Shown here one piece after another: positions 1 to 8,193 of a stretch of DNA of 64,000 nucleotides. Location: NCBI RefSeq assembly GCF_900142825.1, contig NZ_FRCH01000001.1, forward strand, positions 1,178,001 through 1,242,000, in the 5' to 3' direction. This DNA comes from Rhodanobacter sp. OK091. GTDB lineage: Bacteria > Pseudomonadota > Gammaproteobacteria > Xanthomonadales > Rhodanobacteraceae. The notes under the pieces are model-generated. The model was not told the DNA's origin, made no database searches, and was given only the letters and a program-made list of their open reading frames with translations. The first letter of the stretch is position 1. Every line of letters starts with the position of its first letter. The position numbers and the translations under genes were made by a program.

Positions 1-661
1 GCTCTGCCGCCTCGTCTTCCGACTGGCCCGGCTTGGACAGCGACTGCACATAGGCGACCACGTCGTCCACCGCCAGCGGCCCACCCTGCGCGGTCAGCAC
101 CGTACCCCAGGCCGGCATCACTGCATTGCGTCCGTTGCGGATGGTTTCCAGCACGCTCTCGGGCGAACCGCCCCAGTACCAGACCTCGTCGGCCAGATTC
201 GGAAAGCCCTTCGCGCCCAGGCCGGTGGAGCCGTGGCAGGCCGCGCAATTGTTGACGAAGATCGTGCGGCCGAGGGCTACCGCGCCAGGGTCCTTGGCGA
301 GCGCGTCGATCGGCTTGCCGGCGTACAGCTTCAGGGTCTCCTCGAGGCGGGCATCCTCAGCCGCCTTGTCCAGCGCCCACTCCGATTTGGAGCTCCAGTG
401 GCCGAAGCCGTGCATACGGCCCACGCCATACCAGGCCAGATAGCCGATACCGAAGACGATGGTGATGTAGAACAGATTGATCCACCACTTCGGCAGCGGC
501 TTGTTGTACTCGGTAATGTCGCCGTCCCACACATGGCTGGTGTCTTCCGGCGACGGATCGCCCGGACGCCGCTTCACGTTCGCCATCAGCAGCCACAGGC
601 AGCCGGCGATGTTCAGCGCCACCAGGACGACCACATACCACGTCCATCCCGAAGTCATCAT
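1..661 (-). CDS. ccoP: cbb3-type cytochrome c oxidase subunit III (CcoP), C-terminus cut by window edge
   Basis: Membrane-anchored cytochrome c subunit that passes electrons from the bc1 complex or soluble cytochromes to CcoO and CcoN. The visible part holds an N-terminal membrane segment (about residues 5-22), a second hydrophobic segment after the KWWIN stretch (FixP_N region), and a first c-type haem motif CAACH with a following MPAWG methionine-ligand region. Family members carry a second CxxCH, which would lie beyond base 1. The start ATG at 661 overlaps the ccoQ stop as ATGA, suggesting translational coupling; the codon is followed by a second ATG at 658. It is the last visible gene of ccoNOQP. 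The reading frame stays open to the window edge, so the lack of a stop is truncation by the window and not damage. Confidence 0.96.
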   Translation of the reverse strand, partial: MMTSGWTWYVVVLVALNIAGCLWLLMANVKRRPGDPSPEDTSHVWDGDITEYNKPLPKWWINLFYITIVFGIGYLAWYGVGRMHGFGHWSSKSEWALDKAAEDARLEETLKLYAGKPIDALAKDPGAVALGRTIFVNNCAACHGSTGLGAKGFPNLADEVWYWGGSPESVLETIRNGRNAVMPAWGTVLTAQGGPLAVDDVVAYVQSLSKPGQSEDEAAE

Positions 662-798
662 GGCGTCTTGTTCCCTTCGTCTTCGAGCGGCATGCGCGCG
701 GCCTCGTCGAGCGCCGCCTTGTGCCGCGGCAACCAGATCCAGATCCAGCCGGTAACGAAAAGCACCAGCAGTACAGCAGTTATCAGTCCGGCCACCAT
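658..798 (-). CDS. ccoQ: cbb3-type cytochrome oxidase small subunit CcoQ
   Basis: A 46-residue single-span membrane protein: one hydrophobic helix (about residues 2-22) followed by a charged tail ending EDEGNKTP. CcoQ/FixQ assists assembly or stability of the cbb3 oxidase and is normally 45-70 residues. The ATG at 798 was chosen because it lies just after the ccoO stop and begins the membrane helix directly; longer in-frame extension would run into ccoO with an Arg-rich, non-conserved sequence. It overlaps ccoP by 4 bases. The position between ccoO and ccoP is diagnostic even though such short proteins have little sequence signal. Confidence 0.9.
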   Translation of the reverse strand: MVAGLITAVLLVLFVTGWIWIWLPRHKAALDEAARMPLEDEGNKTP

Positions 799-799
799 G

Positions 800-1447
800 T
801 CAGTCGCCCCCCTGTTGTGCGTTGTCGTCCGCCGGCGTGAGATGCGTGCCCAGGTGCTGCAAGTACGCCACCACGGCGTCCTGCTCGGTCTTGCCCTTGA
901 CCGCCTCCGGCGCCTGCGCAATCTCGGCGTCGGTATAGGGCATGCCGATGCGTTGAAGTGCCTTCATGTGGCGGGCCACCTCTTCACCATCGAGCGTGTT
1001 TTTCTCCAGCCAGGGATAGGCCGGCATGTTCGACTCCGGCACCACATCGCGCGGGTTGTTCAGGTGCGCGCGGTGCCAGTCGTCGGAGTAGCCGCGCAGG
1101 CCGACCCGAGCCAGGTCCGGTCCGGTGCGCTTGCTGCCCCACTGGAACGGATGGTCGTAGACCGATTCGCCGGCCAGCGAGTAATGGCCATAGCGCTCGG
1201 TCTCGAAGCGCAGCGTGCGCACCATCTGCGAGTGGCAGTTGTAGCAGCCCTCGCGCACGTAGATGTCGCGCCCCGCCAGCTGCAGTGCCGGATACGGCTT
1301 GATGCCGGGCAGCGGCTTGATCGTCTCGGCCTGGAACATCAGCGGGACGATTTCGGCCAGGCCGCCGAAGGATACGGCGGCCGCCACCAGGATGATCATC
1401 AGACCGATGTTCTTCTCAATCTTGTCGTGCAGATGTGTCTGGGTCAT
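800..1447 (-). CDS. ccoO: cbb3-type cytochrome c oxidase subunit II (CcoO)
   Basis: Monohaem cytochrome c subunit, 215 residues. An N-terminal membrane anchor (about residues 14-35) is followed by a periplasmic domain with the haem c motif C68-Y-N-C71-H72 and a likely axial methionine M141 in the ESNMPAYPW stretch typical of CcoO/FixO. It relays electrons from CcoP to the CcoN catalytic core. It lies 9 bases downstream of ccoN and one base upstream of ccoQ, so it is certainly in the same operon. Length and motif order match the family, and nothing is missing. Confidence 0.97.
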   Translation of the reverse strand: MTQTHLHDKIEKNIGLMIILVAAAVSFGGLAEIVPLMFQAETIKPLPGIKPYPALQLAGRDIYVREGCYNCHSQMVRTLRFETERYGHYSLAGESVYDHPFQWGSKRTGPDLARVGLRGYSDDWHRAHLNNPRDVVPESNMPAYPWLEKNTLDGEEVARHMKALQRIGMPYTDAEIAQAPEAVKGKTEQDAVVAYLQHLGTHLTPADDNAQQGGD

Positions 1448-1456
1448 GTCCGTTCC

Positions 1457-2890
1457 TCAGGCCCGTGCGTCCGCGACATCCGGCGGCAGCACCGGTTGCG
1501 CGGTGACGGCGCTGGCGGCCAGCTGGTAAGTCTTGAACACGTTCCAGGCCATCACGAACATGCCGCCGAGCACGATCAGGCCGCCGCCGAGGCGGAACAG
1601 GTAGTAGGGCTTGGTCGCGTTGAGCGCCTCGACGAACGAGTACACCAGGGTGCCGTTGTCCGGGTCGGTGGCACGCCACATCAGGCCCTGCATCACACCC
1701 GCGATCCACATCGCGACGATGTAGACCACCACGCCGATCGTGTGCATCCAGAAGTGCGTGTCGATCAGCTTCACCGAGTACATCTGCGGCAGGTTGAGCA
1801 GCCGCGGCAGCATGGCGTAGATCGAGCCGATTGAGATCATCGCCACCCAGCCCAGTGCGCCGGAGTGCACGTGGCCGATGGTCCAGTCCGTGTAGTGGCT
1901 TAGTGAGTTGACCGTTTTGATCGACATCATCGGCCCCTCGAACGTGCTCATCATGTAGAACGAGAGCGAGACGATGAGGAACTTCAGGATCGGGTCGGTG
2001 CGCAGCTTGTACCAGACACCCGACAAGGTGAGGATGCCGTTGATCGCACCACCCCATGACGGCGCCAGCAGAATCAGCGAGAACACCATGCCGAGCGACT
2101 GCGCCCAGTCCGGCAGCGCCGTGTACATCAAGTGGTGCGGGCCGGCCCACATGTACACCGCGATCAGTGCCCAGAAGTGCACGATCGACAGCCGGTAGGA
2201 GTAGATCGGCCGGCCGGCCTGCTTGGGCACGAAGTAATACATCATGCCCAGGAAGGCCGTGGTCAGGAAGAAGCCGACCGCGTTGTGGCCGTACCACCAC
2301 TGCACCATCGCGTCGACCGAGCCGGAGTAGACGGAGTAGGACTTCATCCCGCCGGCGGGAATCGCCAGGTTGTTGACGACGTGCAGCAGCGTGATGGTGA
2401 TGATGTACGCGCCGTAGAACCAGTTGGCGACGTAAATGTGCTTCACCGTGCGCTTGACGATGGTGCCGAAGAACAGCACCGCGTATGCCACCCAGACGAT
2501 CGCGATGGCGATGTCGATCGGCCATTCCAGTTCGGCGTACTCCTTGCCCTGGGTATAGCCCAGCGGCAAGCTGATCGCGGCCGCCACGATGATCAACTGC
2601 CAACCCCAGAACACGAACGAAGCAAGCCGGTCCGACAGTAGCCGGACATGGCAGGTGCGTTGCACGGTGTAGAGACTGGTGGCGAACAGCGCGCTGCCGC
2701 CGAACGCGAAGATCACCGCGTTGGTATGCAGCGGCCGCAGCCGCCCGAAGCTGAGCCAGGGCACGTTGAAGTTCAGCGCAGGCCAATAAAGCTGCGCTGC
2801 GATCAGCACGCCGACCAGCATGCCGACCACGCCCCATACCACGGTCATCACGGCGAATTGCCGCACGACCTTGTCGTTGTAATTCCCCAC
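1457..2890 (-). CDS. ccoN: cbb3-type cytochrome c oxidase subunit I (CcoN)
   Basis: Catalytic haem b / haem b3-CuB subunit that reduces oxygen to water and pumps protons; about 477 residues with some twelve membrane helices. Conserved His-rich stretches include [24 protein letters not shown] and [13 protein letters not shown]. First gene of ccoNOQP, under an FNR/ANR-type box centred about 66 bases upstream. Two in-frame GTG starts are possible. The one at 2890 sits about 9 bases after an AGGAG ribosome-binding site; the one at 2899 directly abuts that site and is less likely, although it would give the longer 480-residue form. No ATG is available at the N-terminus. High-affinity cbb3 enzymes serve respiration at low oxygen. 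Confidence 0.96.
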   Translation of the reverse strand: MGNYNDKVVRQFAVMTVVWGVVGMLVGVLIAAQLYWPALNFNVPWLSFGRLRPLHTNAVIFAFGGSALFATSLYTVQRTCHVRLLSDRLASFVFWGWQLIIVAAAISLPLGYTQGKEYAELEWPIDIAIAIVWVAYAVLFFGTIVKRTVKHIYVANWFYGAYIITITLLHVVNNLAIPAGGMKSYSVYSGSVDAMVQWWYGHNAVGFFLTTAFLGMMYYFVPKQAGRPIYSYRLSIVHFWALIAVYMWAGPHHLMYTALPDWAQSLGMVFSLILLAPSWGGAINGILTLSGVWYKLRTDPILKFLIVSLSFYMMSTFEGPMMSIKTVNSLSHYTDWTIGHVHSGALGWVAMISIGSIYAMLPRLLNLPQMYSVKLIDTHFWMHTIGVVVYIVAMWIAGVMQGLMWRATDPDNGTLVYSFVEALNATKPYYLFRLGGGLIVLGGMFVMAWNVFKTYQLAASAVTAQPVLPPDVADARA

Positions 2891-2949
2891 TGGGCCCACT
2901 CCTGAGACTCGGAATGGGCAGATGGTCAGCGATGCGGGACCCGGCCAAC

Positions 2950-2963
2950 TTGATGCCGATCAA
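2950..2963 (-). promoter_or_regulatory. FNR/ANR-type anaerobic activator box upstream of ccoN
   Basis: TTGATgccgATCAA is a perfect match to the FNR/ANR/CRP-like consensus TTGATNNNNATCAA. Its centre is about 66 bases upstream of the GTG at 2890. If it acts as a class II site at -41.5, transcription would begin near 2915, leaving a short leader that contains the AGGAG site. FNR-type control of ccoNOQP is well established in other proteobacteria. Confidence 0.85.
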
Positions 2964-3150
2964 AAACTCTGGCGATCGCCGGCCGGACAGCTTGTCGCAG
3001 GGCACCGGACCACACCGTGGTCAAGGTCTGGAAGGCGTCTCCGAGGCGAAATCGCTGATCCCTGCAATCAATGTCAACGACCTGGTGACCAAGGAGCGGG
3101 CCGAGATCCAGAGAAACATCCCCAAGATGGGCGTAGTGATGCGCCCTTCT

Positions 3151-3180
3151 TCATTTCGCGCGCAGCGCAGTAATCCACCC
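3151..3180 (+). repeat. Possible copy of a widespread intergenic repeat (TCATTNCG...AATCCA type)
   Basis: The segment starting TCATTTCGCGCGCAGCGCAG and ending TAATCCACCC resembles the TCATTGCGAGCGnAGCGnAGcAATCC family of short intergenic sequences seen in many bacterial genomes. Only this one copy is visible in the window, so the assignment rests on remembered resemblance. Confidence 0.3.
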
Positions 3181-3204
3181 TTCTCCAATGGACGTAGCAA
3201 AGCG

Positions 3205-4170
3205 TTACCCGGCGAGAAACGCCGCCGGCACGTAGGGCACACGACCCACACCGCTGAACCAACGCAATTTGAGGTAGGCCGGCAAACCCAGCAGCAGCAT
3301 CCAGCGATTCACCGAATGGATATCGTTTTGCGCGACCTGCAACGCGGGCGACTCGCCAGCCACGGGTGCCCGTTCTGTGCTCGGGTGCATCCAGCGCACC
3401 CGGCCGCGCATGCTGCCGCGACGCTCGCGCTGCGTCCGGATCAGCGTTTCATACGGAAACGCCGCATCGCGATCATGGATACGGAACAGCTGAGTCTGCC
3501 ACGCGAACAGCGACTGCAATCGCGGGTGTTGGGCGAAGTGCGGCACGATCCGCAACGGCCGCAGCAGCGACGCCAGTGTGATGTCCGCCGCGCTGAAACG
3601 GTTGCCGACCAGAAAACCCTCGCGCTCGAGCTGCGCGGCGATCGGGATCAGCTGCGCCTCCAGCGCCTCGTACACACCGTCCCCGCGGTTGCGATGGAAG
3701 CCGAAGCGCAACGACAGCATCGCACCGAGCACCGGCGCGGCCAGCACACGCCAACCTCGTCGGGTAAACACGCCGCCAGCAACGTTTGGCATGAACAGCT
3801 GCGACAGGACGTGCGGGCATTCCATGATCACCTGCGTGTAGCCCAATCGCCGTGCGTGCAGCCCCAGTGAGGAATCGAGCCGCAGCATCCACTGCCATAC
3901 CGCTTCGCGCTCGGCCGGGTCGGCGGGCAGCAGCGGGTGCTCCGGGTAGGTCTCGTCGAGATAACGGATGATCGGCGAGGAATCGCTGATCGCCACACCG
4001 GTGATGGTGTCGTGGATCAGCGGCACCGTCTGCGCGCAATCGAAGCGCTGCATCTCCTTCTTGGTGAACGCGACTATGTCGATGCCGCGCCAGTCCAGCT
4101 GTTTGAAATCCAGCGCCCAGCGCACCTTTTCCACGTAGTGCGACCAGTGCAGCTTGTACAGCTCGATCAT
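3205..4170 (-). CDS. Glutathione S-transferase-like protein with C-terminal extension
   Basis: 321 residues. The N-terminal 80 residues look like a GST thioredoxin fold (MIELYKLHWSHYVEKVRWAL, the TVPLIHD cis-Pro stretch, then the SSPIIRYLDETYP glutathione-binding signature). A helical GST C-terminal domain follows, with the GNRFSAADITLASLL motif. After about residue 240 there is an extension with basic patches and a hydrophobic stretch near the end (WMLLLGLPAYLKL), longer than usual GSTs of 200-230 residues. The start at 4170 was chosen because the conserved fold begins there and an AAGGAGAG site precedes it; upstream in-frame residues are not conserved-looking. It is transcribed divergently from metF. 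Substrate unknown. Confidence 0.8.
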   Translation of the reverse strand: MIELYKLHWSHYVEKVRWALDFKQLDWRGIDIVAFTKKEMQRFDCAQTVPLIHDTITGVAISDSSPIIRYLDETYPEHPLLPADPAEREAVWQWMLRLDSSLGLHARRLGYTQVIMECPHVLSQLFMPNVAGGVFTRRGWRVLAAPVLGAMLSLRFGFHRNRGDGVYEALEAQLIPIAAQLEREGFLVGNRFSAADITLASLLRPLRIVPHFAQHPRLQSLFAWQTQLFRIHDRDAAFPYETLIRTQRERRGSMRGRVRWMHPSTERAPVAGESPALQVAQNDIHSVNRWMLLLGLPAYLKLRWFSGVGRVPYVPAAFLAG

Positions 4171-4252
4171 GAGCACTCTCCTTGTCGAGCCATAGCAATG
4201 GGGCCACCGCACCGGTGCCGCAAGCCAATACGGCATACGCCGGGTTCGCATC

Positions 4253-4288
4253 TATATATCGCTTCATCGCGAGATAGAGATATATACT
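4253..4288 (+). promoter_or_regulatory. Palindromic operator candidate overlapping the metF -10 box
   Basis: TATATATC (4253-4260) and GATATATA (4279-4286) form a perfect 8-base inverted repeat with an 18-base spacer that itself contains TCGCGA. A TATACT -10-like hexamer (4283-4288) overlaps the right arm, giving a start near 4295, about 25 bases before metF. An ArsR-type repressor such as SahR is a possible ligand (inference). The site lies in the gap shared with the divergent GST-like gene. Confidence 0.45.
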
Positions 4289-4318
4289 TGTCCGCATCGT
4301 CCATCCGGAACCTCCGCC

Positions 4319-5143
4319 ATGCCGGCCATCAGCTTCGAGTTCTTCCCGCCCAAGACTGACGAGCAGCGTTCACAACTCGATCGCGCTGCCCAGGTATTGA
4401 AGGCGTACCAGCCGGAATACGCCTCGGTCACCTTCGGCGCCGGCGGCTCGACGCTGAGCTACACCGGCGAGACGGTGGCGCGGTTGCATGCACAGCACGG
4501 CCTCAACGTGGCGCCGCACTTGTCCTGCGTAGGCGGCACCCGCGCCGAACTGGGTGCTCTGCTGGATGACTACCGCGCGGCCGGCTACCGGCGCATCGTC
4601 GCGCTGCGTGGCGACATGCCCTCGGGCATGGCCACGGCAGGCGACTTCCGTTACGCCGCCGAGCTGGTGGGCTTCATCCGCGAGCACTGCGGCGATCACT
4701 TCCATATCGAGGTGGCGGCGTATCCGGAAACCCATCCGCAGGCCGACGATGCGCTGCGCGACCTGCAGCATTTCAAGGCGAAGATCGACGCTGGTGCGAA
4801 CGGCGCGATCACCCAGTATTTCTTCAACCCCGACGCGTACTTCCGCTTTGTCGACGACGTGCGCAAGCTGGGCGTGAACGTGCCGATCGTGCCGGGCATC
4901 ATGCCGATCGCGAACTACAGCCAGCTGAAGCGTTTCTCGGACATGTGCGGCGCGGAGATTCCACGCTGGATCGCCAAACGCATGCAGGCGCACGGCGACG
5001 ACGCCGAGTCGGTGCGCGCGCTGGGTGCCGAAGTGGTGGCGCAGCTGTGCCGGCGCCTGCTCGAGGGCGGCGCCCCCGGCCTGCACTTCTATACGTTGAA
5101 TCGCGCCAAGGCGACGCAGTCCGTATTGCAGCAACTTGCCTGA
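4319..5143 (+). CDS. metF: 5,10-methylenetetrahydrofolate reductase
   Basis: FAD-dependent enzyme that makes 5-methyl-THF for methionine synthesis. The 274 residues begin with the family signature ISFEFFPPK (catalytic Glu at residue 7) and continue with YASVTFGAGGST, APHLSCVGGT, IVALRGD and the GANGAITQYFFNPD stretch that lines the flavin/folate pocket. Length matches bacterial MetF (about 275-300). The start has no other ATG nearby and follows a weak GGAACC stretch. An AT-rich inverted repeat overlapping a -10 box lies just upstream, so repression linked to methionine or SAM/SAH levels is likely. ahcY, often beside metF, is not in the window. Confidence 0.97.
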   Translation: MPAISFEFFPPKTDEQRSQLDRAAQVLKAYQPEYASVTFGAGGSTLSYTGETVARLHAQHGLNVAPHLSCVGGTRAELGALLDDYRAAGYRRIVALRGDMPSGMATAGDFRYAAELVGFIREHCGDHFHIEVAAYPETHPQADDALRDLQHFKAKIDAGANGAITQYFFNPDAYFRFVDDVRKLGVNVPIVPGIMPIANYSQLKRFSDMCGAEIPRWIAKRMQAHGDDAESVRALGAEVVAQLCRRLLEGGAPGLHFYTLNRAKATQSVLQQLA

Positions 5144-5168
5144 GCCAGTGGACGGGTATGCTGGCGTG

Positions 5169-5768
5169 ATGCGTCAGTCTGCTGTCTTGCTGTGCCTCAT
5201 CCTGCTCGCCTGGGCCGTTCCGGTGCGGGCGCAGACGGAGATCCATCGCTGCATCGGCACGAACGGCAGTGCGGTGTTCACCGACCAGCCGTGTGCCGCG
5301 CTGCAGGCCACCCCGGTCAGCCCCGCTGCCACGCCCGCCAACGACATCCCGCCTGCGACGGCACCGCCGACCCTCTGCGCGGCCAGCCTGGGCGCGCTGC
5401 GCCAGAGCGTGATCGACGCGTTTGCCAGCCATGATGCGAATCGCATGGCCGGCCTGATGCTGTGGAGCGGCTACGGTCGTGGCGCGGCGATTGCGGATAT
5501 CCGCTCGCTGGACGAGTTGATGAAGCAGCCGTTGCTGGACGTAGACACGCCAGGTGATCCGGCGCCTGGCAACGGGCCACCGGCCGCAGCGGTCGCCACC
5601 AGCGGTACGGCCTCATTCCCTCCTCCCGGTATTCCGCCCGACCCGCCGACAGCCAACGCCCAACTGGTGTTGCATACTGCAGGCAACGATGGCAGCGGAA
5701 GCCCGCGCGAATTGCGTTTCAACGTCGTCAGCCGTGCCGGTTGCCTGTGGCTGCGCAACGCCGATTGA
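5169..5768 (+). CDS. DUF4124-type secreted protein of unknown function
   Basis: 199 residues. A Sec signal peptide (MRQSAVLLCLILLAWAVPVRA) is followed by a segment like DUF4124, IHRCIGTNGSAVFTDQPC, in which two cysteines flank the 'FTDQPC' core. The middle is Pro/Ala-rich and the C-terminus ends with another cysteine in the RAGCLWLRN stretch. The ATG at 5169 was chosen because the signal peptide begins there; an in-frame start at 5136 would overlap metF. It follows metF by 25 bases and may be cotranscribed. Predicted periplasmic; function not known. Confidence 0.75.
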   Translation: MRQSAVLLCLILLAWAVPVRAQTEIHRCIGTNGSAVFTDQPCAALQATPVSPAATPANDIPPATAPPTLCAASLGALRQSVIDAFASHDANRMAGLMLWSGYGRGAAIADIRSLDELMKQPLLDVDTPGDPAPGNGPPAAAVATSGTASFPPPGIPPDPPTANAQLVLHTAGNDGSGSPRELRFNVVSRAGCLWLRNAD

Positions 5769-5845
5769 TGCGGGCCGACTGAGGCGAGTTGACGCCTGGT
5801 AGACGCGCAGCAGCTATCATGGGCGGTCACCCTTGGAGAAACGAC

Positions 5846-6763
5846 ATGGCTCAGCAATACCCTGAGTGGATCTGGCAGAACGGCAGCATCAAGCCCTGGG
5901 CCGAAGCAACCACGCATGTGATGTCGCACGCGCTGCATTACGGCTCGTCGGTATTCGAGGGTATCCGCAGCTATGCCACGCCGGACGGAGCGGCAATCTT
6001 CCGGCTTACCGACCATCTGAACCGGCTGTACCAGTCGGCCAAGATCTACGACATGGTGTTGCCGCATTCCGCTGACGAGCTGGCTGCGGCCTGCCGTGCG
6101 GTAATCAAGAAGAACGAGCTCGGCGCAGCCTATCTGCGCCCGGTCGCGTATCGGGGCCTGGGCGGTTTCGGCCTGTCCGCCGAAACCCCGATCGACGTCG
6201 CGGTGGCGGCGTGGCCAATGGGTCCGTACCTCGGACCGGAGGCGCTGCAGAACGGTATCGACGCCTGCGTGTCGAGCTGGCAGCGCTTCGCGCCGAACAC
6301 CATCCCCGCTGGCGCCAAGGCCGGCGGCAATTACCTGTCCGGTCAGCTGATCGCGCGCGAAGCGCGCCGCCTCGGTTTCGGCGAAGGCATCGCGCTGGCG
6401 TCCAGCGGCCTGCTCAGCGAAGGCGCGGGCGAGAATCTGTTCCTGGTGTTCGACGGTGTGCTGCATACCACCCCGGCGAGCGCCTCGATCCTGGCCGGTA
6501 TCACCCGCGACACGCTGAAGACGCTGGCCCGCGAAGATGGTATCGACGTGGTCGAACGAGACATCCCGCGCGAATACCTGTATCTGGCGGACGAGCTGCT
6601 GATGTGCGGTACCGCGGCCGAGATCACCCCGATCCGTTCGGTCGACGGCAAGCAGGTCGGTACCGGCAAGGCCGGCCGCGTCACCTTGCGTCTGCAAGAG
6701 CTGTTCTTCGGCCTGTTCGACGGCCGCACCCATGACAAGTGGGGCTGGCTGGAGCAGGTGTGA
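5846..6763 (+). CDS. ilvE: Branched-chain amino acid aminotransferase
   Basis: PLP-dependent class IV aminotransferase for the last step of Ile, Leu and Val synthesis. 305 residues, typical IlvE length. Markers are HALHYGSSVFEGIRSY near the N-terminus, the catalytic lysine in AGAKAGGNYLSG, the LLSEGAGENLF phosphate-binding stretch and CGTAAEITPI near the C-terminus. The start at 5846 follows a GGAG site at good spacing; an in-frame ATG at 5789 would add a non-conserved Arg-rich leader. A strong hairpin terminator follows at 6836. Confidence 0.97.
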   Translation: MAQQYPEWIWQNGSIKPWAEATTHVMSHALHYGSSVFEGIRSYATPDGAAIFRLTDHLNRLYQSAKIYDMVLPHSADELAAACRAVIKKNELGAAYLRPVAYRGLGGFGLSAETPIDVAVAAWPMGPYLGPEALQNGIDACVSSWQRFAPNTIPAGAKAGGNYLSGQLIAREARRLGFGEGIALASSGLLSEGAGENLFLVFDGVLHTTPASASILAGITRDTLKTLAREDGIDVVERDIPREYLYLADELLMCGTAAEITPIRSVDGKQVGTGKAGRVTLRLQELFFGLFDGRTHDKWGWLEQV

Positions 6764-6768
6764 CTACA

Positions 6769-6805
6769 GGAGTGAGTGGTGGAGCGGGAAGTGAGAAAAG
6801 AGAGA
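6769..6805. repeat. GAGTGAGAAA repeat family, single-arm copy
   Basis: GGAGTGAG and GTGAGAAAAGAGAGA occur just after ilvE. The latter 15-mer is identical to part of the arms of the palindrome at 19620-19684 and nearly identical to that at 54655-54727. No opposing arm is seen within the next 100 bases, so this looks like a half element. Confidence 0.5.
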
Positions 6806-6835
6806 TAGGCCAGCTCGCGCGCAACCCGCTCAACG

Positions 6836-6866
6836 AAAAAAACGCCCCGTCATGCGGGGCGTTTTC
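6836..6866. terminator. Bidirectional Rho-independent terminator between ilvE and the sensor kinase gene
   Basis: AACGCCCCG / CGGGGCGTT with a 5-base loop (TCATG), preceded by a run of A and followed by TTTT. It ends ilvE on the plus strand and the sensor kinase operon on the minus strand. Confidence 0.85.
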
Positions 6867-6912
6867 GTGTCGGCAGATTGACTCGACACCAAGCATGCGC
6901 TCACTTCTGCCG

Positions 6913-8193
6913 CTAGAACTTGATGCTGGCGATCGCGCCGTTGGCGTCGGCGCGGGGGCGCATCGAGACATCCCAGCCGTACAACTCGCATAGCCTGCGC
7001 ACGATCGCCAGGCCAAGGCCGGCACCGCTGCCGCCGGCGCCCTCGCCACGAACGCCGCGCTGGAACAAACGCTCGGCATCTTCCGGCTTGATCCCGGGGC
7101 CGGTGTCGATCACCTCGATGCCGCCGGCGCCCACTTCGACCTGTACGCTGCCTTCGAGCGTGTACTTGATCGCGTTGCCGATCAGATTGGTCAGCGCTAC
7201 CGACAACACCGAGGCCGGCGCGTTGACGTTGACGGTCTCGTCAACGATCAGCTCGATAGTCAACGATTTGCCGCGCACCTGCGGGCGCTGACTCTCGATC
7301 ACATCGGCAGCGACCTTCCCGACCTCGGTGATTTCGCCACGGGTCGGGCCGCGTCGTTCGGCGCGCGACAACAGCAGCAACGCCTCGATCAGTTCGGTGG
7401 CCTGCCGGGAGGCGCGCTCGATGCGCTTCAGCCGCTCGCTCAGTTTCTCGGTGAGATCGGGTGATCCCTGCAGTAGCTCGGTGGTGCTGGCGATCACCGC
7501 CAGCGGCGTGCGCAATTCATGGCTGACATCGGAATTGAACTCGCGATCGCGCTCGACCATGGCGGTGAGCCGCGCCGAATATTCGTCCAGTGCACGCGCC
7601 AGTTCACCCACTTCGTCGTCGGCGAAGTGCGGTGCCAGCGGCTCGGCCTTGCCGATCTTGCGAAATTCGCGCAGACGATTGGCCAGCTCGCTGACCGGCT
7701 TGAGCACCTTGCGCGATAACCACAATCCCAGCACCAAGGAGAGCAGACCGAACAGGAAAACCGCACCGATCACACTGAACAACAGCTGCTGTTTGCCTAG
7801 TTCATCGCGGGTGACGTCGTAGCGGATGAATCCGATCAGTCCGTACTTCTTGCGCACGGCAAGCTTGTAGTGGTGCCTCGAACCGTCTGCTCCCGCCTCA
7901 TAAATATCGTGCACGCCGCTGTCGAGCGCCTGCCAGGAAAGCGGCATGTTGTAGAGCGTGCGATCGCTGCGCATCCAGGCCTCGATGAGGTCGGAACCCG
8001 CCGGCTTGGTGGGATCCTTGTGCACTTTCTCTACAGCCTGATCCACATCCTGCTGCAAGGATGCGGTAACCAGCTGGCTTTCGACTTTGGCGCGAATGTT
8101 GAGCGCGGCCACGGCAAACAACGCGCTGAGGCCGAAGCCGAACAACGCGAAGGAGACGATCAATCGAAAGCGAAGCTTACGCCTGGACTGCAT
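6913..8193 (-). CDS. Two-component sensor histidine kinase
   Basis: Inner-membrane kinase of 426 residues. First membrane helix about residues 12-32, a periplasmic sensor domain of some 100 residues, second helix about 140-160, then HAMP (SRKVLKPVSELANRLREF), dimerisation domain with phospho-acceptor H225 in DVSHELRTPL, and HATPase_c with N-box LIGNAIKYT and G-boxes DTGPGI and GAGLGLAIV. The start at 8193 (ATG) overlaps the response regulator gene by 17 bases; an upstream TTG at 8217 is possible but less likely. It is coexpressed with the regulator ahead of it. Signal unknown; the layout is PhoQ-like in size, but no acidic sensor patch is evident. Confidence 0.92.
   Translation of the reverse strand: MQSRRKLRFRLIVSFALFGFGLSALFAVAALNIRAKVESQLVTASLQQDVDQAVEKVHKDPTKPAGSDLIEAWMRSDRTLYNMPLSWQALDSGVHDIYEAGADGSRHHYKLAVRKKYGLIGFIRYDVTRDELGKQQLLFSVIGAVFLFGLLSLVLGLWLSRKVLKPVSELANRLREFRKIGKAEPLAPHFADDEVGELARALDEYSARLTAMVERDREFNSDVSHELRTPLAVIASTTELLQGSPDLTEKLSERLKRIERASRQATELIEALLLLSRAERRGPTRGEITEVGKVAADVIESQRPQVRGKSLTIELIVDETVNVNAPASVLSVALTNLIGNAIKYTLEGSVQVEVGAGGIEVIDTGPGIKPEDAERLFQRGVRGEGAGGSGAGLGLAIVRRLCELYGWDVSMRPRADANGAIASIKF

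Larger units (their letters stand above)
2891..3204. other. Intergenic region between ccoN and the GST-like gene
   Basis: About 310 bases without a supportable gene. It holds the ccoN ribosome-binding site and FNR box at its left end and a repeat-like segment at 3151-3180. Short open frames here have no ribosome-binding site or recognisable domain. No clear hairpin terminator for the GST-like gene was seen. Confidence 0.6.

Noticed and set aside
1-661. ccoP taken as a truncated pseudogene
   Set aside because: The frame is open to the window edge; the missing second haem domain is simply outside the window.
3021-3251. Minus-strand 76-codon frame between ccoN and the GST-like gene
   Set aside because: No ribosome-binding site, overlaps the GST 3' end in another frame, and part of it translates a repeat-like sequence.
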